Origin: Pseudomonadota bacterium
GTDB taxonomy: Bacteria; Pseudomonadota; Alphaproteobacteria; Acetobacterales; Acetobacteraceae
Reading direction: 5' to 3'
DNA length: 20,769 nt
Assembly (NCBI GenBank): GCA_021845835.1
Contig: JAJZVE010000010.1
Span: 1 to 20,769, forward strand
In this document: piece after piece, positions 1 to 7,065 of the stretch
Layout of the letters: each line of letters starts with the position of its first letter
Position numbering within the stretch: the stretch's first letter is position 1
Made by a program: the position numbers and the translations under genes
The notes under the pieces: generated by a model
Told to the model about the DNA's origin: nothing
The model's database searches: none
What the model saw: the letters and a program-made list of their open reading frames with translations, nothing else

Positions 1-529
1 CCCAGGTGTTGCCAGCGTCGGGTTGCGGCATGTCCTGGCCGATCGGCACCTCGTCCTGCTGGATCAGGTCAAGGTTGACGACGACGAACGGCAGCGCCTG
101 CCAGCCGCCGACCGGCATCTGCGTCGTCACCTGCACCGGTTGCACGCCGACCGGCAAGGTCAGGTTGCTGATCCCGGCCTGCACGAGCCGGATGAACAAT
201 TGCGTCAGCCCGTCCACCGAGGGCTGCAGCGACGGGGCCGGCGTCAGCGGGCCGACCTGCACCGCGCCGCCCGAATCCGTCACCTTGTAGACGTACGCGT
301 TGGCGGCCGAGAGCGGCGCGGCCAGCCCGTCGCCCGCGTCGATCCACACATAGGCGCCGTTGGCCGGCCCGGTGTAGAGCGTGGCGAAGGCCGACAGCGT
401 GCCGCCGGACTGCACCGCGCGGGCGAGCGTGATGGCGCCGGTCGCGGTCGCGCTCATGTAACCCGGCATGGTCAGCACGATCGCGCCGCCGGTCGGCGCC
501 ACCGCAGCGGTCAGTTGCGACCCGGACAT
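1..529 (-). CDS. Hypothetical phage structural protein, C-terminus cut off by the window edge
   Basis: This reading frame is open from the ATG at 529 to the left edge (176 complete codons), so the C-terminus is missing. The start lies one base after the stop of the upstream gene (TGA, G, ATG), which points to translational coupling. The first ~100 residues are Ala/Gly/Thr-rich with alternating hydrophobics, as in a small beta-sandwich (for example AYVYKVTDSGG). A second part, from about residue 105, is more mixed and includes LPFVVVNLDLIQQDE. It lies last in the visible run of capsid, adaptor and neck genes, so a neck or tail-assembly role is inferred from position only. I do not recognise the family. 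The antisense frames here are Arg/His-rich shadows. Confidence 0.7.
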   Translation of the reverse strand, partial: MSGSQLTAAVAPTGGAIVLTMPGYMSATATGAITLARAVQSGGTLSAFATLYTGPANGAYVWIDAGDGLAAPLSAANAYVYKVTDSGGAVQVGPLTPAPSLQPSVDGLTQLFIRLVQAGISNLTLPVGVQPVQVTTQMPVGGWQALPFVVVNLDLIQQDEVPIGQDMPQPDAGNTW

Positions 530-530
530 C

Positions 531-998
531 TCAGGCGCTCAACATGGCGGCGGCCATCTTCGCGAAGGTGCGCGCCGGGGTGTAGGCTTTCATCTCCGGG
601 ATCACCCAGTTGCGGCCGGTGGACGACAGCGGCACCGGCGCCGACATGCCGGTATAGCGGCCTCCCTCGCGGTGCATCGGATAGCGGCGGCCGTGCTGCA
701 GTTTCGTCTTCAGGTCCACCGGTTTGTGGCCGGTCTCCAGGATCGCCGCCTCCGGCGCCACGTTCTCGTCGGCGACGATCGACACCGTGGCGACGCCTTC
801 CTTGCGGAACTGGATCGCCGACGCATAGCGACCGGTCGGATGCTCGATCCGTTTCAGACCCGGCGTGTCGGCGCCGAGCGCGTATTCGGCCCAGAGCTTC
901 GCGATCTCCAGCCCGACCGCGGTGATCGTCTCCGGCGGCAGGTCGGTGTGGATGGCGTAGACGCCCTTGCCGATCTCCTCGAACTCGTACGTCGCCAT
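531..998 (-). CDS. Putative neck / head-tail joining protein
   Basis: The product is 155 residues. The ATG at 998-996 overlaps the stop of the preceding gene as TGATG, which fixes the start although the frame stays open far upstream. The protein is soluble, with no membrane segment or signal peptide. Around residues 75-110 it reads VSIVADENVAPEAAILETGH followed by KPVDLKTKL, a pattern of the kind seen in small proteins that plug the connector or start the tail (HK97 gp10-like position). That assignment is by gene order and general resemblance, not a firm domain match. It could equally be another minor virion protein. Confidence 0.65.
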   Translation of the reverse strand: MATYEFEEIGKGVYAIHTDLPPETITAVGLEIAKLWAEYALGADTPGLKRIEHPTGRYASAIQFRKEGVATVSIVADENVAPEAAILETGHKPVDLKTKLQHGRRYPMHREGGRYTGMSAPVPLSSTGRNWVIPEMKAYTPARTFAKMAAAMLSA

Positions 999-1849
999 CA
1001 GGCCACCACCGCCTGCCCGGACATGACGACGTAGGGGAAGGTCTTGCCCTGCGCGTTGGCCGAGTAGCCCTGCGCGCCCTGGTCCTGCCGCTGGCGGGTC
1101 CAGAAATCCAGCGCCTGCAGGCGGAAGCGCCGCGGCAGGTTGACGATGCCGCCGCCGAACGGGCGGATATGCGGCAGGCCGCCGGCGCGGCGCCAGGCGA
1201 CGAAAATCGGCGCCGCCGAGAACTCGACCGCAAAGTTGGTCCCCGGCGGCAGCGACGTGACGATCGTCGCCCCGGAGACGGTGTACTCGACCGGAGCGAC
1301 GGCGAACGTCACCGGATCGTAGGTGGTGACGGCGCCGGACGGCGCGATCTGCAGGTTCTGCTGGTAGGGCAGCGCCTCGATGCCGCCCGCCTGCAGCACC
1401 GCCGTGTAGCGCGCCAGCATGTCCACCATCACGAACAGGTCGTTGGTGCTGGCCTCCTGCCACGCCTGGATGGGCTGGCCGGGGTTCGACGGGTCGAAGG
1501 CGGGGATGGTCATGCTCGGCTCGGAAGTCTGCACCGGGCCGTATTTCGGGTCCATCACCGTCCCCGGTTCGTCGGGCGACGGTGACAAGTGCATGAACGA
1601 CACTGCGGTCAGAAACGGCGTCGAAGGCGCGTCCCAGTAGGTGCCGACGCCGAAGCACTTGGTGCAGGCCGGGTCGGGCGAACCGGGGAACGGCAGCCGC
1701 CCCTGCGCTCCGCCGCCGGAAAAGATGCACGGGCAGGTGTGCGACTTCATCCAGGTGGTGCGGACGCCGGTCTTGGCGATCAGCGCCTCGAACCCCTCGC
1801 GGGGCATCAGGTAGGGCGTGATCTGCGGGATGTAGGGGGTGTTGGCCAC
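998..1849 (-). CDS. Phage structural protein with a four-cysteine, DnaJ-like knuckle
   Basis: The product is 283 residues from a GTG start at 1849, five bases past the stop of the adaptor gene. No good Shine-Dalgarno sequence is visible, so expression probably depends on translational coupling. Near the N-terminus are four cysteines, C39-P-C41 and C62-T-K-C65; the second pair sits in CTKCFGVG, which matches the CxxCxGxG pattern of zinc-binding DnaJ-type knuckles. The remainder looks like a mixed alpha/beta virion protein, with VEYTVSGATIV and VEFSAAPIFVAW as beta-rich strings. It lies between the adaptor and the neck gene, so a connector or tail-joining role is likely. I do not recognise a named family. 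An ATG at codon 15 is an alternative start but would leave the Cys region intact. Confidence 0.7.
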   Translation of the reverse strand: MANTPYIPQITPYLMPREGFEALIAKTGVRTTWMKSHTCPCIFSGGGAQGRLPFPGSPDPACTKCFGVGTYWDAPSTPFLTAVSFMHLSPSPDEPGTVMDPKYGPVQTSEPSMTIPAFDPSNPGQPIQAWQEASTNDLFVMVDMLARYTAVLQAGGIEALPYQQNLQIAPSGAVTTYDPVTFAVAPVEYTVSGATIVTSLPPGTNFAVEFSAAPIFVAWRRAGGLPHIRPFGGGIVNLPRRFRLQALDFWTRQRQDQGAQGYSANAQGKTFPYVVMSGQAVVA

Positions 1850-1853
1850 GGCG

Positions 1854-2837
1854 TCAGATCATGCCGACGATCGGGCCGCCGACCTTGGTCAGCGTCTGCT
1901 TCTTCAACCGCTTGACCTCGTCCTGCAGGTCCTTGATGTAGCCGGCGAAGGCGCCGTCCTTGTTGTAGGTGGTCTTGTAGGACAGGCCGTCCACCTGCAT
2001 CTGTGTCTCGACCGCGCCGAAGTTCACGCTCACCTGCATCCGGCGCAGCGCGGTCAGCGCCGCCTTGGCCAGCACCGCCTGCTTCACGAACGACCATTGC
2101 GAGTTGTAATCGTTCGCGGTCAGCCCGGCGGTGTACTGGAACCACATCGCGCCCGGCACGCTCTCGGCGAAGCCCATGAACGCCAACTGCATCGCGAACA
2201 GCGGCAGCATCTGCACGTTGGTGGAGGGCACGAAGCGGATCAGGCCGCGGGTCTGGTCCTCGACGAACCAGTTGTTCGGCATCCGGAAATACTCGTTCAG
2301 CAGCGGGTAGAGGAACGACAGGTTCTTCACCGCGGTCGAGTTGAGCGCGTCGGCCACGCCGCTCGGGTCGTAGATTTCGACGCTCTGCACCGGCTTCCAA
2401 CGCATGCGCTGGTAGATCCAGCCCTCGTCCTGGGCGCGGGCGAAGAAGAAATCGTAGGCCGGTTCGTAGAAGTCGTAATCGACGCCGAGTTGCTGGTAGT
2501 TGCTGCCGGCAGCCGATTGCAGACCGCTCGCCTGCATCGCCGTGGCCGATTTCGCCGGCGGCGCCGCGATCCAGGTCTGGCAGAGCCGCACGCCGGTCTC
2601 CTGCTCGAACTCGTCCTCGGCCCACCTGATCCACTGCAGGATCAGCGTGTCGGACACCGGTGTCGGCGGGTTGCCGTATTGCTGGATCGGCACCAGCATG
2701 AAGTCGCGCAGGTCCTGCGGCAGAATGCCGGTCTTGGTCGGCCCGTTGGTGGTCGGGAAGGATTTCACGACCGGTTGCTCGCCGGCCGCGGTCGTCCAGT
2801 TCCACAGCGCCTTGACGCCGGTGTTGCTGCCGGACAT
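1854..2837 (-). CDS. Putative head-tail connector (adaptor) protein
   Basis: The product is 327 residues, with ATG at 2837-2835, three bases past the stop of the preceding gene. Residues ~62-90 (TLILQWIRWAEDEFEQETG) form an amphipathic helical segment ending in a turn, resembling the opening helices of gp6-like adaptors that dock under the portal. A large middle section is rich in Tyr, Phe and Trp (YDFYEPAYDFFFARAQ, WIYQRMRWKP). The C-terminus has a charged helical segment (YIKDLQDEVKRLKKQ) that may form a coiled coil. It is about three times longer than a typical gp6 adaptor, so it either belongs to a longer connector family or is only positionally similar. The call rests on position after the major capsid gene plus the N-terminal helix pattern. 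Confidence 0.65.
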   Translation of the reverse strand: MSGSNTGVKALWNWTTAAGEQPVVKSFPTTNGPTKTGILPQDLRDFMLVPIQQYGNPPTPVSDTLILQWIRWAEDEFEQETGVRLCQTWIAAPPAKSATAMQASGLQSAAGSNYQQLGVDYDFYEPAYDFFFARAQDEGWIYQRMRWKPVQSVEIYDPSGVADALNSTAVKNLSFLYPLLNEYFRMPNNWFVEDQTRGLIRFVPSTNVQMLPLFAMQLAFMGFAESVPGAMWFQYTAGLTANDYNSQWSFVKQAVLAKAALTALRRMQVSVNFGAVETQMQVDGLSYKTTYNKDGAFAGYIKDLQDEVKRLKKQTLTKVGGPIVGMI

Positions 2838-2840
2838 GGG

Positions 2841-3206
2841 TTATTTGCGCCGGGCTTTCGGCCATTGGCCGGGTGGGATCGGCCGCGGCGCCGGGTTGCG
2901 CATGACGGGCGCCTGCGGCGCGTCGCGCACCGAACGGACGGGCGCTTCCGGCTCCGTCTCGGCGGGCACCGGGTCCGGTTCGACGACGCGGACCTGCGCC
3001 GGCACCGGTTCAGCAAGCACTTCCAGTTCCACGTCCGGCGAGGTCTGGACCGCCGCCGCGGCGAACGGGTCGAGCAGCCCCGACACGAAGTCGCCGTTCG
3101 CCATCTTGACGAAGGCGACGCCGTTCACCTCGCCGCCGACGCGGTTGTGCTCCAGCCACAACCGGCGGACGCCGGACAGGCGCTTGAGCCGGGCGCGCAA
3201 CTGCAT
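2841..3206 (-). CDS. Small phage protein with Pro/Glu-rich basic-ended tail
   Basis: The product is 121 residues. ATG 3206-3204 overlaps the upstream stop as TGATG, and AAGGGA about 5 nt upstream is a good ribosome binding site. The first ~50 residues look like a compact domain (RRLWLEHNRVGGEVNG, FVKMANGDFVSGLLDPF). From about residue 60 the chain is disordered, first acidic (VVEPDPVPAETEPEAP) and then Pro-rich with a basic end (GQWPKARRK). Short proteins like this between capsid and connector genes are often head decoration or completion proteins, but no family is recognised and the role is not assigned. Confidence 0.65.
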   Translation of the reverse strand: MQLRARLKRLSGVRRLWLEHNRVGGEVNGVAFVKMANGDFVSGLLDPFAAAAVQTSPDVELEVLAEPVPAQVRVVEPDPVPAETEPEAPVRSVRDAPQAPVMRNPAPRPIPPGQWPKARRK

Positions 3207-3637
3207 CAGAGTCCCTTCTCGACCTCGCTGACGCGCAGCATACCGGAGACGCCGCTTGTGCCCGATGGCGAAGCGCCCGTGCGCGCGACCCTGTCTGCGA
3301 TCAATGCCGCTGCCGCGCCGGGCGCGAAGCGGTCGTCGATCAGTTTGCCAAGCGACAAAGCGTCAAGGACGATACCCATGCAGGCTGCGGCATGCGCTGC
3401 GTGATGCAGGCGCGTCTCGTCATCGAAGTCCTGCCCGTCCTGCAGGCACATGAGATGCCGTTGCGCCGCCTCGATGTAGGTCGTCAGATTCACTGAGGAG
3501 TCGCGCCAGTTGAACGGCCCGTATTTGCGCGCCCCGACTTCCATCACCTCGCTTACGGCGAGCAGGAGCGCCGGCGGCGCGTAGCGCAGCGGTGGTTTTC
3601 GCTTGCCGCAAGCATCCTTGGGATTCGGGTCCGCCAT
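3206..3637 (-). CDS. dATP/dGTP diphosphohydrolase-like protein (DUF5664, MazZ-type N-terminal domain)
   Basis: The product is 143 residues from the ATG at 3637, which has GAGG 6 nt upstream; a GTG at 3676 in the same frame has no such site. The N-terminal ~95 residues match the phage all-alpha NTP-pyrophosphatase-like family annotated as dATP/dGTP diphosphohydrolase N-terminal domain. Conserved-looking features are GARKYGPFNWRD (35-46), an acidic helix with E30 and E33, the run QDGQDFDDETR (66-76) and a histidine cluster H78, H79, H82, all suited to divalent-metal binding. Members remove pyrophosphate from dATP or dGTP to shape the nucleotide pool during phage replication. It sits just past the terminator that follows the capsid gene, so it is probably transcribed at a lower level. 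Residues 105-143 are a low-complexity tail. Substrate is inferred from the family only. Confidence 0.85.
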   Translation of the reverse strand: MADPNPKDACGKRKPPLRYAPPALLLAVSEVMEVGARKYGPFNWRDSSVNLTTYIEAAQRHLMCLQDGQDFDDETRLHHAAHAAACMGIVLDALSLGKLIDDRFAPGAAAALIADRVARTGASPSGTSGVSGMLRVSEVEKGL

Positions 3638-3743
3638 GCTCGACCTCACGGTTCCGTGTGCAGGCGACCTTGCCACATCCGGGGCCGCAACGAAACCGCC
3701 TATTTGCGCGGTGGGGCTTTTCGCCGCGAATGTCTATAAATAA

Positions 3744-3771
3744 AAACGCCCCGGTATCGACCGGGGCGTTT
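3744..3771 (-). terminator. Intrinsic terminator after the major capsid gene
   Basis: A perfect 12-bp inverted repeat (arms 3744-3755 and 3760-3771, sequence AAACGCCCCGGT) encloses a 4-base loop, ATCG. Read leftward, the hairpin is followed by TTTTTATTTAT, so it works best as a minus-strand terminator. It lies 24 bases past the capsid stop codon. A strong terminator here would cap the highly expressed capsid transcript and lower expression of the connector genes beyond it. Confidence 0.9.
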
Positions 3772-3794
3772 ACTTGGAGCCGAGTAGTATTCGG

Positions 3795-5681
3795 CTAGGC
3801 GTTCTTGCCGAGCGCGTTCCAGGTGACGCTGTCGGGAAGATAGTTCTTGACGATGCCGTGGAACTTGGGAATCCTGACGCGAGGTGCGCCGATCGTCGCA
3901 ACCGCCCAGGGCATGTAGATGCTCTGGGCAAACAAGTCGATCCGGCTCAGCGGCAGCAGATAGCGGTAGTCGAGCGCCTGATCTTCTTCGTGCAGGTCGA
4001 GCAGGAACACCGTCTCGCCGCCGGGGAACACCGTGTTGGCGTCCACGAAGGTGACGTTGCTCGACCCCGAGGCCAGCACGTCGCCGATCCAGCGCACCGC
4101 CGTCGGCGAGTTGGCGCCGGAGGCGAAGCCGCCGAGGCCCGAGCGGTAGACCCGGAAGGCGTAGGCGTCGTTGGCGGCCGGCGGCGCGATCGTCACCACG
4201 TAGGCGCCGGTCGCGGTGATGCCCGACACCGAGGCGGACCAGGTCAGGTTCGACTCGTTCATGTTGATGTCGGTCGAGGCGACGGCGTAGTAGTAGACGC
4301 CGCTGGAGGCCGTGAACGCGCCGGACCTGGCGCCCCAGTTGGAGCCGGCATAGGCCGCGCCGGACGCCGCCACCGTCACCGTGGCCGGCGGGGTCGGGTT
4401 GACCGTCGTGGTCGGCGTGGTGCCGTTGGCGCGCGGCTGGCCCTGGGCGGGGATGTTACGGGCGGAGATCATCAGGTCCAGCGGGAACTGGATCACGCCC
4501 ATGCGGGTGCGCATGCCCTGCAGGTCGCCGTCCACCACGATGCCCGGCGTGTTGCGCTGCTCGGGCGTGATGTTGGTGACGATGTTGTTCAGCACCGTCG
4601 TCACCAGGCCCTGCAGCGAGCCGTTCGTCACCGGCGTCATGAAGGCGTGGGTGATGCGGCCGTAGCGACCCCACGACGTGACCTGGGCGGCCACCTCGTA
4701 GATCATGTTGTAGAGTGTCTGCGCGCCGCTCCAGCCCTGCGCGCTGGCGTTCGCGTCGTAGAACGCCTGGTAGTCGAACACGTTGGTGCTGGGGATGACG
4801 CCGTAGATGCCCTGCACCTGGTTGGTGAAGATCGCCGGGTTGCCCCAGTACGTCGCCCAGTCCAGCGAGGACAGCACCGTCAGCGCGGCGTTGGCGTTTT
4901 CCTGCGCCACCACATCGACGAAGCTGTTCTGCGCCATCAGCGCGACGGTGACGGCGCGGCCGTCGAGCGCGAGCTTCAGGTCGACGTTGCTCAGCGAGTA
5001 GACGCCGGCATCGGTCGCGAGCGAGCCGGTCGAGACCGTGCTGAAGCCGGAGAACGCCGAGCCGGGCAGCGGTCCGCCCGGATCATCGATGTAGGCCCAG
5101 TAATCGACGATCTGGAACGCGGCGGATTTCGGCAGCGCCTGATACAGCGTGAAGCTGTCCGGGCGCACCGTGCCGCGGGCGACGCGGGTGTCGAGCGACA
5201 CGTAGCCGAGCGACTGGCCGCCGGTGATCTGCGTGAAGTTGGTCTGGCTGCCAACGTCCAGCGTCGCCTTGGAGATGGCGCCGGACTTGGCGATCTCGCG
5301 CACCTTGTCGGCGAGGTTGAGCGGTGTCTGGCGGCCGGGCGCGACCGTCTGGTAGTGCCGGACGTTCTCGCGATACGCCTTGGAGACCGCGTTCGGCAGC
5401 GCCATCGCGGCTTCCTGCGTGGCGCGGACCTGCTCGAACTCGGGACGGCGCATCTCGCCGGGCATCGACAGACCCGCGATGAAGTCGCGGAACTGCGCGA
5501 GGTGACCGCTCGCCGGGATGGCGTCAAGCAGTTGCTGCTGCGCCTTGGCCAACTCCATGCCGCGCTCGGCGGCGGAGTGGTTGTTGCCGCGCTGCGCGTA
5601 GGTGGTGTGCTCGCGCGGACTGATCGGGCCGAGGGCGACCCCCGGCGTGCCTTCCCGCGGCGTGGTGTGCAGGGCTACCAT
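3795..5681 (-). CDS. Major capsid protein with Ig-like insert
   Basis: The product is 628 residues; ATG 5681 has GGAGG about 9 nt upstream, the strongest ribosome binding site in the block. It is called major capsid protein because it follows portal, protease and scaffold genes in the standard order, is long and without Cys clusters, and is followed directly by a strong terminator. Residues ~40-130 are helical and charged. The middle (150-410) is mixed alpha/beta, with RITHAFMTPVTNGSLQGLV typical of a coat-protein core. Residues ~433-550 are Ser/Thr/Gly/Ala-rich with strand patterns (GVYYYAVASTDINMNES, AYAFRVYRSG), consistent with an Ig-like or fibronectin-III-like domain that would sit on the capsid surface. 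The last ~75 residues return to capsid-like sequence (LPLSRIDLFAQSIYMPWAV), so the Ig domain is an insertion, not a C-terminal addition. Confidence 0.85.
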   Translation of the reverse strand: MVALHTTPREGTPGVALGPISPREHTTYAQRGNNHSAAERGMELAKAQQQLLDAIPASGHLAQFRDFIAGLSMPGEMRRPEFEQVRATQEAAMALPNAVSKAYRENVRHYQTVAPGRQTPLNLADKVREIAKSGAISKATLDVGSQTNFTQITGGQSLGYVSLDTRVARGTVRPDSFTLYQALPKSAAFQIVDYWAYIDDPGGPLPGSAFSGFSTVSTGSLATDAGVYSLSNVDLKLALDGRAVTVALMAQNSFVDVVAQENANAALTVLSSLDWATYWGNPAIFTNQVQGIYGVIPSTNVFDYQAFYDANASAQGWSGAQTLYNMIYEVAAQVTSWGRYGRITHAFMTPVTNGSLQGLVTTVLNNIVTNITPEQRNTPGIVVDGDLQGMRTRMGVIQFPLDLMISARNIPAQGQPRANGTTPTTTVNPTPPATVTVAASGAAYAGSNWGARSGAFTASSGVYYYAVASTDINMNESNLTWSASVSGITATGAYVVTIAPPAANDAYAFRVYRSGLGGFASGANSPTAVRWIGDVLASGSSNVTFVDANTVFPGGETVFLLDLHEEDQALDYRYLLPLSRIDLFAQSIYMPWAVATIGAPRVRIPKFHGIVKNYLPDSVTWNALGKNA

Positions 5682-5707
5682 TGTCTTCTACCTCCGTCGT
5701 GCCCGCG

Positions 5708-6991
5708 TTACGCCGCGAGGCCAAAAAGCTGCTGCACGGCCGCGGGCAGCCGCGCGGCGCGCGCCTTGACGATGGCGGGGTCGAGCGGGGCGCCCTTGAC
5801 GATGGCCTTCATCGTGCCGAACAGGTCCGTCGCCGTGTCGGCGACGCTCTCGTCGATCAGCCCGTCCTCGGCCATCTTGCGGACCTGGGCGATCTTGCCG
5901 TCGAGGTCGGCCGGGTTGCTCTTGGCGACCTGCAGGATGTCGGCCGGCGTGGTGGCGCTGCGGCTCTGGCCGGCGACGGTGTTCATCAGACCCTGCACGT
6001 CGGTGCGGATCAGCGCGTAGCCGACGTTGGCCTTCTCGACCGCCTCCTGCGCCGACTTCAGCGCCGCCATCAGCGCGGCCGGATCGACCGCGGACGCCTG
6101 CGCGGCGGTCGCCGACTTGGCGGTGTCCTTGTCGTCGGAGTCGGCGGTTTCCTCGGTGGTGTCCGCCTCGGACTTGATCGCCTTGGCGACAGTGCCGATC
6201 GCCTTGGTGACGGCCGACAGGTCCGCCTCCGGCGCGGCCTTCGCCGCCGCCTGCGCGAAGGCGCGGGCCTTGGCGAGATGCGCGCGGGCGATGGCGCGAT
6301 GGCGGGACGCGGCCTTGGCGTCGCCGTCCAGGTCGGCCTCGACCGCTTTGGCGACGCGCGCCTTGGCGAGCTTCACGCGCGACTTGGCGGACATCTCCTT
6401 GTCCTCCTCGTCGCGGGCCTCCTCGTCGGCTTCCTCGTCCTCGGACTTGACCACGGCGGCACGGGCGGCCTTCGCCACCTCGGCCTTCACCGCCGCCAGT
6501 TCGTCGAACACGCCGCCGGTCGCCGTGGTCAGCAGGTCGAGCCGGGTGTTGATGCCCTCGACCGCCTTGGCCAGTTCGCGCATCGCCTTCATGGTGATGG
6601 CGTTGCCGAGGCGCTCGGTCGCGGTCATCACCGCGTTCTGCGGCGCGACATCGGAGTATTCGCGCACCATCTTCTCGGCGCCGCCGCCGGAGGCGGACTG
6701 GCCGGAGCCGGTCGGGATCGAGTCGCCGGCCATGTTTTCGCGGGCGCGCTTGGTCGGCGCGGGCTGCGCCGGGCCGCCGTCCCACAGATCCTCGATCTGC
6801 TCGACCTCGCCGGCCATCGCCTCGTGCGCCTTGCCGATCGCGTCGGTGATGCCGGCGGTGATGGTCGCGTCGGCCAGCACTTCCTTGCGCTCGGCGACAC
6901 TGAGGGCGGCGAAGCCCTTGGCGAACACCCGAGAGATCAGGCCGGTCGCCTTCGGAGTGGCCGCAGGCGCGGCCTGAGTCGTGTCGGTCAT
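5708..6991 (-). CDS. Scaffold-like capsid assembly protein (Ala/Lys/Glu-rich, coiled coil)
   Basis: The product is 427 residues from the ATG at 6991, chosen because GAGAGG ends 5 nt before it. The ATG at 6994 is too close to that site. An in-frame ATG at 7063, two bases past the protease stop, would add 24 residues containing a CSCAGC cluster, and cannot be excluded. The sequence is dominated by Ala, Lys, Glu and Asp in long helical stretches: residues ~125-175 and ~180-270 have heptad-like patterning, with an acidic run (SEDEEADEEARDEEDKE). There is no enzyme motif. Position between the protease and the coat protein, plus the helical composition, is typical of phage scaffolding proteins, which template the procapsid and are then removed. 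Low-complexity Ala-rich sequence limits confidence about any exact family. Confidence 0.7.
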   Translation of the reverse strand: MTDTTQAAPAATPKATGLISRVFAKGFAALSVAERKEVLADATITAGITDAIGKAHEAMAGEVEQIEDLWDGGPAQPAPTKRARENMAGDSIPTGSGQSASGGGAEKMVREYSDVAPQNAVMTATERLGNAITMKAMRELAKAVEGINTRLDLLTTATGGVFDELAAVKAEVAKAARAAVVKSEDEEADEEARDEEDKEMSAKSRVKLAKARVAKAVEADLDGDAKAASRHRAIARAHLAKARAFAQAAAKAAPEADLSAVTKAIGTVAKAIKSEADTTEETADSDDKDTAKSATAAQASAVDPAALMAALKSAQEAVEKANVGYALIRTDVQGLMNTVAGQSRSATTPADILQVAKSNPADLDGKIAQVRKMAEDGLIDESVADTATDLFGTMKAIVKGAPLDPAIVKARAARLPAAVQQLFGLAA

Positions 6992-7065
6992 CATGTCCTC
7001 TCGCGATCCGTCGCCGGCGCATCCGGCACAGGAACAGGTCGGGCTATTCTGACCACAGAACATCG

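Noticed and set aside
531..1730. A 399-codon frame as one long gene
   Set aside because: The part upstream of 998 is antiphase to the well-formed 283-residue gene and is Arg/Ala-rich; the TGATG junction at 996-1000 marks the true start.
3774..6020. A 748-codon plus-strand open frame across the capsid and scaffold genes
   Set aside because: It is an Arg/Val/Asp/Gly-rich shadow of the capsid gene; it also runs through the end of the scaffold gene and has no ribosome site or motif.
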